Source of the DNA: an uncultured Pelagibacteraceae bacterium
GTDB taxonomy: Bacteria > Pseudomonadota > Alphaproteobacteria > Pelagibacterales > Pelagibacteraceae
Length of the DNA stretch: 64,000 bases
Assembly (NCBI GenBank): GCA_902568235.1
Contig: CACFPS010000003.1
Location: 1-64,000 of the forward strand
Reading direction: 5' to 3'
The notes under the pieces were generated by a model. That model did no database searches. It saw only the letters and a list, made by a program, of their open reading frames with translations, and had not been told where the DNA came from. Shown here in pieces: positions 45,588 through 53,562 of the stretch (its first letter is position 1; each line of letters opens with the position of its first letter). The translations under genes and the position numbers were made by a program.

Positions 45588-46439
45588 ATGGAAAAAAATT
45601 TACGGAATATTGTAGATATTGAAAAATACCCTATTAACGATTTAAACTCTCCAAAAATAAAAGATCTAATAAAAAAATGCAAAGAAGATTTAGATCAATA
45701 TAGCTGTTCTACTATTCCTAACTTCATTCTACCAAAATCATTAAAAATCATGAATGAAGAGTTAGAAAAACAACTTGATGATGTTTATATGTCAAAAGAA
45801 AGCATAAATGCATACTTATATTCTAAAGATGACCCAACTCTTCCAAAAGATCATCCCAAAAGATTGTTTATGAAACGGTACAATGGTTATTTAAATTCAG
45901 ATTGTTTTCCTAGAGACTCTGAAATGAAATTTTTATATGAAACACAAGAACTTTTAAATTTTGTTTCAGCTTGTTTGGGAATATCTCCAATTTATAGGTG
46001 GGCCGATCCATTGGCATGTCACGCTTATAATGTTATGAAGCCTGAAGGTATTCTTCCTTGGCATTTCGATAGTTGTGAATTTACTTTAAGTTTAATGATA
46101 CAAAAACCAGATAAGGGTGGAATATTTGAATATTGTCCAAATATCAGAAGTCCAGGAAATGAAAATTTTGAAGAAGTTAAAAAAGTACTTAATGGAGACC
46201 GTACAAGAGTTCGACAATTAAAATTAGAACCAGGTGATTTACAAATATTTAAAGGGCGTTTTACACTTCATCGTGTAACTAAAATAGAAGGAAACCGTTC
46301 AAGATATCTATGTATACCGGCTTATGTTCTAGACCCTTGGAGAGTAAATACCCCTGAACATTCAAAGGCAATATATGGAAAAGTATTGCCTATTCATATA
46401 GAGAGAAATAAAGCTAGATCAGATGGTTTGGCTGATTAA
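45588..46439 (+). CDS. 2-oxoglutarate/Fe(II) oxygenase (HalD/BesD-like, with HxD)
   Basis: A 283-residue cytosolic oxygenase. H159 and D161 in WHFDSCEFT and H228 in TLHRVTK form a canonical facial triad, and R238 could bind 2-oxoglutarate. The overall layout and triad spacing resemble the HalD/BesD amino-acid halogenase/hydroxylase family, but an aspartate is kept where halogenases have glycine, so hydroxylation or demethylation is expected rather than halogenation. Placed between the betaine-type transporter and the carnitine-dehydrogenase-like gene, it probably acts on an imported quaternary amine or amino acid. It is one of four 2-oxoglutarate oxygenases in 17 kb. Confidence 0.78.
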   Translation: MEKNLRNIVDIEKYPINDLNSPKIKDLIKKCKEDLDQYSCSTIPNFILPKSLKIMNEELEKQLDDVYMSKESINAYLYSKDDPTLPKDHPKRLFMKRYNGYLNSDCFPRDSEMKFLYETQELLNFVSACLGISPIYRWADPLACHAYNVMKPEGILPWHFDSCEFTLSLMIQKPDKGGIFEYCPNIRSPGNENFEEVKKVLNGDRTRVRQLKLEPGDLQIFKGRFTLHRVTKIEGNRSRYLCIPAYVLDPWRVNTPEHSKAIYGKVLPIHIERNKARSDGLAD

Positions 46440-47378
46440 ATGATTAAAAAAATTGCCGTAATAGGAACGGGAGTTATTGGCGTTGGTTGGATTGTGAGAT
46501 TTTTAGCTCATAATATGAAAGTAATAGCTTACGACAAAAATTTAAAATTAAAAAAAAAAATAATAAAAGAAATAAAAAAATCTCTTCCACATATTAAAAA
46601 ACTGTTTAATAAAAAAAAAATTAATCTAAGTAACTTTGAATACGTCACATCAATAAAAGAAGCAGTTAAATCAGCAGATTTTATTCAAGAAAATGTAATA
46701 GAAAATTATAAAATAAAAACTCAATTAATGAACACAATTGGAAAATATTCAAAACCTAACGCTATTATTTCATCAAGTTCATCTGGTTTGCTTCCAACAA
46801 AAATATATTCTAAATGTAAATTCCCAGGTCGAACAATGATTGGACATCCATTTAATCCTGTTTATTTGTGTCCTGGAGTAGAGATTGTTCCTGGAAAAAA
46901 ATCTCATAAAAAATTTCTCAATAAAGCTAACAAATTTTATAAATCAATCTCAATGAGTCCAATCATGGTTAAAAAAGAATTACCTGGTTATTTAGCGGAT
47001 AGATTGCAAGAAGCTTTATGGAGAGAAGCTCTACATATAATTAATGAAGGGTATGCATCAACTAAAGATTTGGATAGAGCAATAGAAGGTGGACCGGGAT
47101 TAAGATGGTCGCTAATGGGAACATTTTTAACATTTCATTTAGCCGGAGGTAAAGAAGGAATGAGACATATGTTAAAACAATTTGGTCCTGCTCTTAAATT
47201 GCCATGGACAAAATTAAAAGCACCTAAACTTTCTAAAAGATTATCATCAAAAGTTATAGAAGGAACTAAACAGCAAGCAAAAGGCAAATCGGTTAAAAAG
47301 ATATCTAGTATAAGAGACGAATATTTAGTCAAACTTCTAAAACTAAGAAAAAAATATGAGAATAAATTAAAAAAATAA
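46440..47378 (+). CDS. lcdH: L-carnitine 3-dehydrogenase-like protein (3-hydroxyacyl-CoA dehydrogenase family)
   Basis: A 312-residue NAD-dependent dehydrogenase. The N-terminus IGTGVIGVGWIVRFLAHN is the Rossmann motif of this family, SSSSGLLPTK and the GHPFNPVYLCPGVEIVPG segment are characteristic of carnitine dehydrogenases, and the GGPGLRWS segment follows later. It should oxidise L-carnitine to 3-dehydrocarnitine. In rhizobial homologues a hotdog betainyl-CoA thioesterase is fused at the C-terminus; here the protein ends without it and a separate thioesterase is encoded at 51718. A BKACE for the next step is at 50065. Its start abuts the upstream oxygenase stop. Confidence 0.82.
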   Translation: MIKKIAVIGTGVIGVGWIVRFLAHNMKVIAYDKNLKLKKKIIKEIKKSLPHIKKLFNKKKINLSNFEYVTSIKEAVKSADFIQENVIENYKIKTQLMNTIGKYSKPNAIISSSSSGLLPTKIYSKCKFPGRTMIGHPFNPVYLCPGVEIVPGKKSHKKFLNKANKFYKSISMSPIMVKKELPGYLADRLQEALWREALHIINEGYASTKDLDRAIEGGPGLRWSLMGTFLTFHLAGGKEGMRHMLKQFGPALKLPWTKLKAPKLSKRLSSKVIEGTKQQAKGKSVKKISSIRDEYLVKLLKLRKKYENKLKK

Positions 47379-47402
47379 AATAAAGTAGTATTAAAAAATT
47401 AA

Positions 47403-48188
47403 ATGTTTGGCATTTTAAAAAATAAAAAAATTATTATTTCTGCAGGAGCTTCGGGTATTGGCTGGGCTACAGCTAAAGTGTGTCTTTCTAAAGGAGCAAC
47501 GGTTTTTATAAGCGATATAGACAAAAAATTTCTAAAAAAAGTTAAAAAAAATCCTTTAAATAATAAAAGACTATTTTCATATGAGTGTGATGCTTCAAAT
47601 GAAAATGATGTAAAAAATTTATTTAAACAAATATCAAAAAAAACTAAAAAAATAGACGCATTAATTAACAACGTTGGTATCGCAGGCCCTACAGGTACAA
47701 TTGAAAAACTTAAATCAAAAGATTGGGAAGAAACATTAAAAGTAAATGTAATTAGTCATTTTTATTACTCAAAACTTGCGATTCCTATGCTTAAAAAAAA
47801 TAAAGGCGGTTCAATAATAAATTTATCTTCCGGAGCGGGTATTATGGGATTCCCTTTAAGATCGCCCTATGCTGCTAGTAAATGGGCTGTAGTTGGAGTA
47901 ACAAAAACTTTGGCTCTTGAATTAGGTAAGTTTAAAATTCGAGTCAATGCTATATGTCCAGGAACAATTAAAGGCGACAGAATGGTAAGAGTTATAAGAG
48001 ATAAGGCAAAGTTCTTAAAAATTTCAAAAAAAACAATAGAAAAAGAATTTTTATCAATGGCTTCTATGGGTAATTGGATATACGAAGATGATATTGGAAA
48101 GATGTGTAGCTTTTTGATTTCAGATGATAGCGCAAGAATATCTGGTCAAATTATTGGAGTAGATGGGAACGCAATCAGACTAGATTAA
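47403..48188 (+). CDS. Short-chain dehydrogenase/reductase
   Basis: A 261-residue classical SDR. The cofactor motif SAGASGIGWATA is near residue 15, NNVGIAGPTG follows, the catalytic serine lies in NLSSGAGIMG and the tyrosine-lysine pair in YAASKWA, and the C-terminus reads ISGQIIGVDGNA. An acidic residue (SDIDKK) after the second strand suggests NAD preference. Substrate unknown; it follows the carnitine-dehydrogenase-like gene by 24 bases and could act on a related hydroxyacid. It is convergent with an alpha/beta hydrolase. Confidence 0.9.
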   Translation: MFGILKNKKIIISAGASGIGWATAKVCLSKGATVFISDIDKKFLKKVKKNPLNNKRLFSYECDASNENDVKNLFKQISKKTKKIDALINNVGIAGPTGTIEKLKSKDWEETLKVNVISHFYYSKLAIPMLKKNKGGSIINLSSGAGIMGFPLRSPYAASKWAVVGVTKTLALELGKFKIRVNAICPGTIKGDRMVRVIRDKAKFLKISKKTIEKEFLSMASMGNWIYEDDIGKMCSFLISDDSARISGQIIGVDGNAIRLD

Positions 48189-48197
48189 ATCATTGTT

Positions 48198-48971
48198 TTA
48201 ATTATTTATGAAATTAATTATATTATCTATGATTTGATCAGGACCTTCTATTAAAAAAGAATGTTTTAGTTTTGGTAATATTACTAGTTTTGAATTTTTA
48301 ATTTCATTGGCCATTTTTTCATTATGTTTAGGAGTGCATCCTCCATCATTTTCACCTGTCATTAATAGGCAAGGTTTTGTTAATTCTTTTAGCCAAGAAA
48401 TCATTTCTGTTTTTGCATAAATTCTAAATACATTTAAAAAAACATCTGGATCAGTATCAACTACTTGTTTTAATCTTCTTTTTACTAATTCAGATTTGTT
48501 TGTAATAAATTCATCAGTAAACCATCTGGTTGTCAATTTTTCCAAAGTTTTTTCTACACCATTTTCTTCCATTTCTTTAATTACACTCCAAACTTTTTTC
48601 GCGTCATCTTCAGATCTGCCTGCTACAGTTGATAACATTCCTACAGATAAAACTTTATCAGAATATTTTTTTGCGTAAGCGGGTGCAATCATTCCTCCTA
48701 GTGAGTGTCCAATAAAATGTCCTTTATCAATATTTGTTTTTTCCCTTATTCTCTCCAAGTCTAAAACTAATTCTTCTAAACCAAAATTTTTGTGAGTAAC
48801 GGGTGATTTTCCATGTCCACGCAAATCATATGTTATTACTGTAAAATTTTCTGATAGTTTTGGAGTTATAAACCTCCAAGCATCTTCTGCTGCACCTATG
48901 CCATGTGTTAAAAAAATTGCAGGTCCTGATCCAGTAATTGAATAATGACAATCTACTGCTTCGATTGACAT
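48198..48971 (-). CDS. Alpha/beta hydrolase
   Basis: A 257-residue hydrolase with the oxyanion segment THGIGAAEDAW, the nucleophile elbow GHSLGG, an acid residue in TGENDGGCTP and a late histidine in LKHSFLIEGP. The pattern resembles enol-lactone hydrolases and haloperoxidase-like hydrolases. It is paralogous to the hydrolase at 60088, sharing RWFTDE and the TGxND..TP segment, and like that one it sits next to an LLM flavoenzyme gene, only three bases away. A ring-opened ester, lactone or amide is a plausible substrate. Confidence 0.88.
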   Translation of the reverse strand: MSIEAVDCHYSITGSGPAIFLTHGIGAAEDAWRFITPKLSENFTVITYDLRGHGKSPVTHKNFGLEELVLDLERIREKTNIDKGHFIGHSLGGMIAPAYAKKYSDKVLSVGMLSTVAGRSEDDAKKVWSVIKEMEENGVEKTLEKLTTRWFTDEFITNKSELVKRRLKQVVDTDPDVFLNVFRIYAKTEMISWLKELTKPCLLMTGENDGGCTPKHNEKMANEIKNSKLVILPKLKHSFLIEGPDQIIDNIINFINN

Positions 48972-48974
48972 TTT

Positions 48975-50009
48975 TTAAGCGACTTGTACGTTGGTTTTTT
49001 TAAAGTAAGGTATTATTTCTTCGCTTATCCTGTGCATAGAATCGATTAAATCTTTTTGGTTTTGCCCAAAGCTAGAGCTAACAATTATTTCATCAACACC
49101 TGCTTCTGCATAAACACTAAGTTTGTCTATCATTTCATTTAAAGGGCATATTAATAAGTTTTTCTTCATTTCCTCATATGTTTGATTTCTAGGTAAAGGT
49201 TCAACCTCCCCCTTTTTAACTTTTCCAGGTCCAGTAAACATATTATCAAATCTCTTATAATATTCGTATGCCAATTTATTTTTTTCTTCTGCGTCTTTTT
49301 CATCTTTTGCTAAGTAAGCCATTCTTTGCATAGATAATTTAAGCAATTTTCCTTGCTCTCCTAAAATGTCACAACCTTCTTTAAATGCATTTACTCTTTG
49401 TATTAAAAGATCTTTTGATCCAGACAAGACTGTGGATTGTACATGAAATCCTCTAGAGGCTGCATCCTTAATGCTATTTAAATCCATCGCAGCAATCATC
49501 ATTTGAATAGGATTGCTAATTGGTCTTGGCATTATAGTAATAGATTCAAAGTTATAAAATTTTCCTTTATAAGATACTTCTTTGTCTTTTAATAATAATT
49601 GCAAAACTTCTAAGGACTCTACAAATTTTTCTTTTGATGTTTCTATAGGGGTTCCTAAACTTTTCATTTCCCATGCAAAAGCACCTCGGCCAACTCCTAA
49701 AATTAATCTGCCTTCAGTTAAAATATCGGCTGTTACAACTTCACCTGCATAAGTTCTCATATCATGCAAAGGAAGTACTGAGATCCCAGTGGTTATTTTT
49801 ATTTCTTTTGTTAATGAAGCTATTTTAACTGCCATCTGTAATGGCGAAGGCATCATTAAAATATTTACTAAATGATGTTCAGGTATTGAAATAGTTGAGT
49901 ACCCAAGTTCTTCTGCCAAAATTGCCTGATCTAACATATTATCAAAATGCGTTTTTGATCCAATTTTAGGATCAGGCATATAACTGGTTAAAAAATGATT
50001 AAAATCCAT
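48975..50009 (-). CDS. LLM-class (luciferase-like) flavin-dependent oxidoreductase
   Basis: A 344-residue TIM-barrel flavoenzyme of the bacterial luciferase-like family. The N-terminal DFNHFLTSYMPDP, the EELGYSTISIPEHH segment, GRLILGVGRGAF and the LEVLQLLLKDKEVSYKGKFY block are typical of LLM monooxygenases. These enzymes use reduced FMN or F420; in this background FMNH2 from a separate reductase is likely. No reductase is adjacent. It is coupled to the hydrolase gene three bases downstream, forming a monooxygenase-hydrolase pair. Confidence 0.9.
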   Translation of the reverse strand: MDFNHFLTSYMPDPKIGSKTHFDNMLDQAILAEELGYSTISIPEHHLVNILMMPSPLQMAVKIASLTKEIKITTGISVLPLHDMRTYAGEVVTADILTEGRLILGVGRGAFAWEMKSLGTPIETSKEKFVESLEVLQLLLKDKEVSYKGKFYNFESITIMPRPISNPIQMMIAAMDLNSIKDAASRGFHVQSTVLSGSKDLLIQRVNAFKEGCDILGEQGKLLKLSMQRMAYLAKDEKDAEEKNKLAYEYYKRFDNMFTGPGKVKKGEVEPLPRNQTYEEMKKNLLICPLNEMIDKLSVYAEAGVDEIIVSSSFGQNQKDLIDSMHRISEEIIPYFKKTNVQVA

Positions 50010-50064
50010 ATTCCATTTTTAACATTTGAGATTTTTATTTTATTATTAGCTTTAATATTTGTCA

Positions 50065-50949
50065 TTACTTGTGTTTAACAAGTTTAAGCTTTTCTCTTGT
50101 TTCCGCAGGTGTCATTGTTGAAACACCAAGATCATTAACTATCCTTATTGCCTTTTCAACTAACTGTGCATTCGTTGCAAGTTTTCCTTTGGACAAATAT
50201 AAGTTATCTTCTAATCCTACTCTTGGATTTCCTCCCATGATTACTGTTTGAGCAACAAAAGGCATTTCATTTCTTGAAATTGCAAAACCAGACCAAACTC
50301 CTTCTTTAGGCATAATATCTTTCATTGCTTGCATTGCTAAAGGAGTTGCTGGAGCGCCCCATGGAATTCCTAAACACATTTGAAACATAGGAGGATCATC
50401 AAGCAATCCCTCTTTATATAATTGTGCGCCAAACCACATATTTCCTAAATCAAAAGCTTCTATTTCTGGTTTAACTTTAATTTCTTGTAATCTTTTTGCA
50501 GCTTTTCTTAAATCATTTGGTGTGTTTACTGTAATTACAGAACTGTCACCAAAGTTTAAAGTTCCACAATCTAGTGTACAAATTTCAGGTAAAAATTGTT
50601 CTGCATTTGCAATTCTTTCCATTACATTCGCCATGTCGGTCATAGGACCAAATTCAAGTGGATTCTTACCTTGTCCAATATCCAAATCTCCCCCCATGCC
50701 TGTTGTTAAATTTAAAATTACATCTGTTTCACTAGATCTAACTTTATCAACAACTTCTTTGTATAACTCAAGTCTTCTACTAGGTGTTCCGTCTTCTTCT
50801 CTAACATGAATATGGGCTATTGCCGCTCCTGCTTTAGCCGCTTCTATAGCCGCTGTTGCAATTTGTTCTGGCGTTTTAGGTAAATCTGGATGCTTCCCAG
50901 CTGTATCACCCGATCCAGTAACTGCACACGATATAAAAACTTTGCTCAT
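50065..50949 (-). CDS. Beta-keto acid cleavage enzyme (BKACE), probable dehydrocarnitine:acetyl-CoA cleavage
   Basis: A 294-residue zinc enzyme of the BKACE (DUF849) family, which condenses a beta-keto acid with acetyl-CoA and splits it into acetoacetate and a new acyl-CoA. The zinc pair H46/H48 lies in AHIHVREEDG, TPSRR follows, and the family EAFDLGNMWF and GIPWGAPATP segments are intact. With a carnitine-dehydrogenase-like gene at 46440 and a hotdog thioesterase at 51718, the expected reaction is 3-dehydrocarnitine plus acetyl-CoA to betainyl-CoA plus acetoacetate. It is divergent from the aldolase-family gene across 35 bases. Confidence 0.87.
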   Translation of the reverse strand: MSKVFISCAVTGSGDTAGKHPDLPKTPEQIATAAIEAAKAGAAIAHIHVREEDGTPSRRLELYKEVVDKVRSSETDVILNLTTGMGGDLDIGQGKNPLEFGPMTDMANVMERIANAEQFLPEICTLDCGTLNFGDSSVITVNTPNDLRKAAKRLQEIKVKPEIEAFDLGNMWFGAQLYKEGLLDDPPMFQMCLGIPWGAPATPLAMQAMKDIMPKEGVWSGFAISRNEMPFVAQTVIMGGNPRVGLEDNLYLSKGKLATNAQLVEKAIRIVNDLGVSTMTPAETREKLKLVKHK

Positions 50950-50984
50950 TTATTTTTAAATTAAAGTATATTATCTTAATAAAT

Positions 50985-51713
50985 ATGGAAAGATCAGAAA
51001 TATTAAATGATTTAGCTGCTGTTTTTAGATGGACGGCTAAATTGAATATGCATGAAGGAATAGCTAACCATTTCAGCGTATGTCTACCAGATAGCGATGG
51101 GAGCTTTTATGTCAATGGTACCGGTACGCATTTTAGCAATATTAAAGCTAGTGATTTGGTATTGATTGAGAATAAAAATTTTGAAGAAATGAAAAAAAAA
51201 CCTGAAATTGTTGATCCTACGGCAATAAATATTCATGGAGCCATTCATAAAAAAGTTCCAAATGCAAAATGCATACTTCATGTACACTCAAAATATGCAA
51301 CAGCATTATCATGTTTGAAAGACCCCACTCTTCCTCCTATAGATCAAAACACTATGAGATTCTATAGCCGTGTAGCAGTTTATGGAGATTTTGGAGGATT
51401 AGGTTTTGAAGAAGAATCAGAAAAAATGGCTAACAGTATTGGGAATCGTAATATTCTTTTGCTAGCCAATCATGGAATTTTAACAGCCGGCCCTACAATT
51501 GCTCGGGCATTTGATGATTTATTTTATTTTGAAAAAGCGTGTGAAACGTACATAACCGCATTATCTACTGGAAAAGAATTAAATATAGCAAGTCCAGAAG
51601 TTGCAGAAAAAACTGCTCAAGACTGGGAAAATTATTCTACGGATATGGCAGAACTTCACTTGAAAGCTATAAGATCAATCTTGGATTCTGAAGATCCAAG
51701 TTATAAGAATTAA
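50985..51713 (+). CDS. Class II aldolase/adducin-family protein
   Basis: A 242-residue protein of the class II aldolase (fuculose-phosphate aldolase/adducin) fold. Zinc-binding histidines are visible in LHVHSKYATALS, and a third in NHGILTAGP. The NHFSVCLPD segment near the N-terminus is typical of the non-sugar branch. The reaction is unknown; in context it may retro-aldol cleave or decarboxylate a hydroxylated intermediate of betaine/carnitine breakdown. It heads a tight plus-strand operon in which the next gene starts four bases after its stop. Confidence 0.88.
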   Translation: MERSEILNDLAAVFRWTAKLNMHEGIANHFSVCLPDSDGSFYVNGTGTHFSNIKASDLVLIENKNFEEMKKKPEIVDPTAINIHGAIHKKVPNAKCILHVHSKYATALSCLKDPTLPPIDQNTMRFYSRVAVYGDFGGLGFEEESEKMANSIGNRNILLLANHGILTAGPTIARAFDDLFYFEKACETYITALSTGKELNIASPEVAEKTAQDWENYSTDMAELHLKAIRSILDSEDPSYKN

Positions 51714-51717
51714 ATTT

Positions 51718-52185
51718 ATGTCAGTCCATCTTGCTACAAGAAAAATAAAAAAAGAATGGACAGATTATAATGAACATATGAACATGGCTTACTATGTGTT
51801 AATTTTTGATGAAGCATGGGAGATAATTTTAAACAAATTCAAAATGGGTGGTTCAAATGCACAAATTACAAAAAGAAGTACTATGGTTGTAGAGACTCGA
51901 ACAACATATAATAATGAAGTTAAAGAAAATGATGAAGTAGAGGTTATTTTAACTCACTTTGATCATGACAAAAAAAGATTGCACTTAAAATGTGAAATGT
52001 ATGAAAAAAAAACAAATACATTGGCAGCAACCTTGGAAAGTATATCTCTGTATATTGATCTAAATAAAAGAAAAGTAACAGAATTTGAAAAAGATAAATT
52101 AAAAATTATGGATGAATTTATAAATAATCATAGAAATAATTTTAATTCAGAAAACTTGATTTTATCTGGTAAATTAAAAAAATAA
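51718..52185 (+). CDS. Hotdog-fold thioesterase, probable betainyl-CoA thioesterase
   Basis: A 155-residue single hotdog domain of the 4-hydroxybenzoyl-CoA-thioesterase type. The catalytic region reads DYNEHMNMAYY, with D16, H20 and N22 in family positions. In bacterial carnitine degradation a domain of this type, often fused to carnitine dehydrogenase, hydrolyses betainyl-CoA to glycine betaine; the dehydrogenase at 46440 lacks that domain and this free-standing protein could supply it. It is followed three bases later by the TauD-type oxygenase gene. Confidence 0.82.
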   Translation: MSVHLATRKIKKEWTDYNEHMNMAYYVLIFDEAWEIILNKFKMGGSNAQITKRSTMVVETRTTYNNEVKENDEVEVILTHFDHDKKRLHLKCEMYEKKTNTLAATLESISLYIDLNKRKVTEFEKDKLKIMDEFINNHRNNFNSENLILSGKLKK

Positions 52186-52188
52186 ATT

Positions 52189-53022
52189 ATGGAAATAAAG
52201 TTATTATCAGGAGCTCTTGGAGCTGAAATAAAAGGAATAGATCTTACTGATATTTCTGATGAAAATTTTAAAAAAATTAATGATTTATTATTAGAACATA
52301 AAGTTATTTTTTTTAGAGATCAACTATTAACAGAAGAGCAACATATTGCTCTAGCAGAAAAGTTTGGGCCTTTAGAAACTCATGCATATGTAAAAGGTTT
52401 AGAAAATTATCCTGAAATTGTAAGAATTATAAAAGCTGAAGATGAAAAAAACCAGTGGGGTGAAAACTGGCACAGTGATGTAAGTTATAATTTTAAACCA
52501 ACTAAAGCTGTAATTTTAAAATCTATAAAAATTCCACCTGTTGGAGGTGACACATGTTTTTCTAACATGGAGCTTGCTTGGGAAACTTTAGATAAAAAAA
52601 TAAAGGATAAAATAAAAGATAAAAAAGCAGTACATAGTTCTTTAGGTGCTGAGTTTTTCTTAGAAAATTATAAGAAAATGGAAGGAAACAATAAAAAAAA
52701 CTATGATGAATATTCCAATGATCACCCAATAGTCAGAACTCACCCTGAAACAGGAAAAAAAATACTATTTGTGAATTGGACTTACACGAAAAAAATAATT
52801 GGTCTAGATCAAAATGAAAGTGATGAGATATTAAAAAAAATATTTGAACATCAAGCTAGGCTGGAATTAACCTGTAGATTTTCTTGGACAGAAAATACTG
52901 TTTGTATTTGGGACAATAGAAGCGTTATTCATTTTGCAATAGCAGATTTTTACCCTGGAAAAGGTCTGGGTTTTGAAAGAATAATGGATAGGATAGCTAT
53001 TGAAGGAGATCATCCACAATAA
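52189..53022 (+). CDS. TauD/TfdA-family 2-oxoglutarate/Fe(II) dioxygenase
   Basis: A 277-residue oxygenase with the full TauD layout: H95 and D97 in WHSDVSY, H248 in SVIHFAIADF and a 2-oxoglutarate-binding arginine at R264 or R268 in ERIMDR. TauD relatives hydroxylate taurine, alkylsulfates, phosphonates or carnitine-like compounds. Its start lies three bases after the thioesterase and the next gene, three bases on, encodes a PhnZ/TmpB-type HD oxygenase. In known two-enzyme systems the 2-oxoglutarate enzyme hydroxylates carbon 1 of a phosphonate and the HD partner cleaves the C-P bond, so this may be the first enzyme of such a pair. No DUF971-type N-terminal domain as in TmpA is present. Confidence 0.9.
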   Translation: MEIKLLSGALGAEIKGIDLTDISDENFKKINDLLLEHKVIFFRDQLLTEEQHIALAEKFGPLETHAYVKGLENYPEIVRIIKAEDEKNQWGENWHSDVSYNFKPTKAVILKSIKIPPVGGDTCFSNMELAWETLDKKIKDKIKDKKAVHSSLGAEFFLENYKKMEGNNKKNYDEYSNDHPIVRTHPETGKKILFVNWTYTKKIIGLDQNESDEILKKIFEHQARLELTCRFSWTENTVCIWDNRSVIHFAIADFYPGKGLGFERIMDRIAIEGDHPQ

Positions 53023-53025
53023 ACA

Positions 53026-53562
53026 ATGCACATATTAGACAAAATTATTTCTAACTTTAAAAATAACAAATCTCTCTATATTGGTGAAAAAATAACAATG
53101 GCAGAACATATGATCCAATCTGCAATGTTGGCTGAAAAAGCAAAATCAAATAATGACATTGTTTGCTCCTGTTTACTTCATGATTATGGTCATTTTATTA
53201 TTGAAGACCCAGATAAGTTAGTAAAAAATAAAAAAGATGGTGAACATGAAAGAATCGGCTACGAATATCTTAAAAAATTTTTCAATAAAGAAATTGTTGA
53301 GCCAATAAAATATCACGTAATAGCAAAAAGATATTTGGCCAGAGAGATAAAATATTTTAACTTTTTATCTGAAGCATCAAAAACAAGTTTAAAACTGCAA
53401 GGTGGGCCGCTAAATAATAAAAAAAGTAAAGAATTTGAAAAAAAAGACTATTTTAATAACTCTATTTTAGTTCGAAAATTTGATGAAGCTGCAAAAAAAA
53501 CAGATATGAAAATGAAATCAATAGATGATTATAAATCTTTATTAAAATCAAAATTAATATGA
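53026..53562 (+). CDS. HD-domain mixed-valent diiron oxygenase (PhnZ/TmpB-like)
   Basis: A 178-residue HD-fold protein. H28, H52-D53, H74, H97 and D153 fit the six metal ligands of PhnZ at nearly identical spacing, and Y18 and E21 (YIGE) sit where PhnZ has its gating tyrosine and glutamate. Two further hallmarks of the phosphonate HD oxygenases are present: HVIAKRYL and the SLKLQGGP segment. PhnZ and TmpB cleave 1-hydroxy-2-aminoethyl- and 1-hydroxy-2-(trimethylamino)ethyl-phosphonate to glycine or glycine betaine plus phosphate. A similar oxidative cleavage is likely here, with a substrate that need not be a known one. Its stop overlaps the next start (ATGA). Confidence 0.85.
   Translation: MHILDKIISNFKNNKSLYIGEKITMAEHMIQSAMLAEKAKSNNDIVCSCLLHDYGHFIIEDPDKLVKNKKDGEHERIGYEYLKKFFNKEIVEPIKYHVIAKRYLAREIKYFNFLSEASKTSLKLQGGPLNNKKSKEFEKKDYFNNSILVRKFDEAAKKTDMKMKSIDDYKSLLKSKLI

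Noticed and set aside
45588-46439. Amino-acid halogenase
   Set aside because: Halogenases have glycine or alanine in place of the iron-binding aspartate; D161 is present here.
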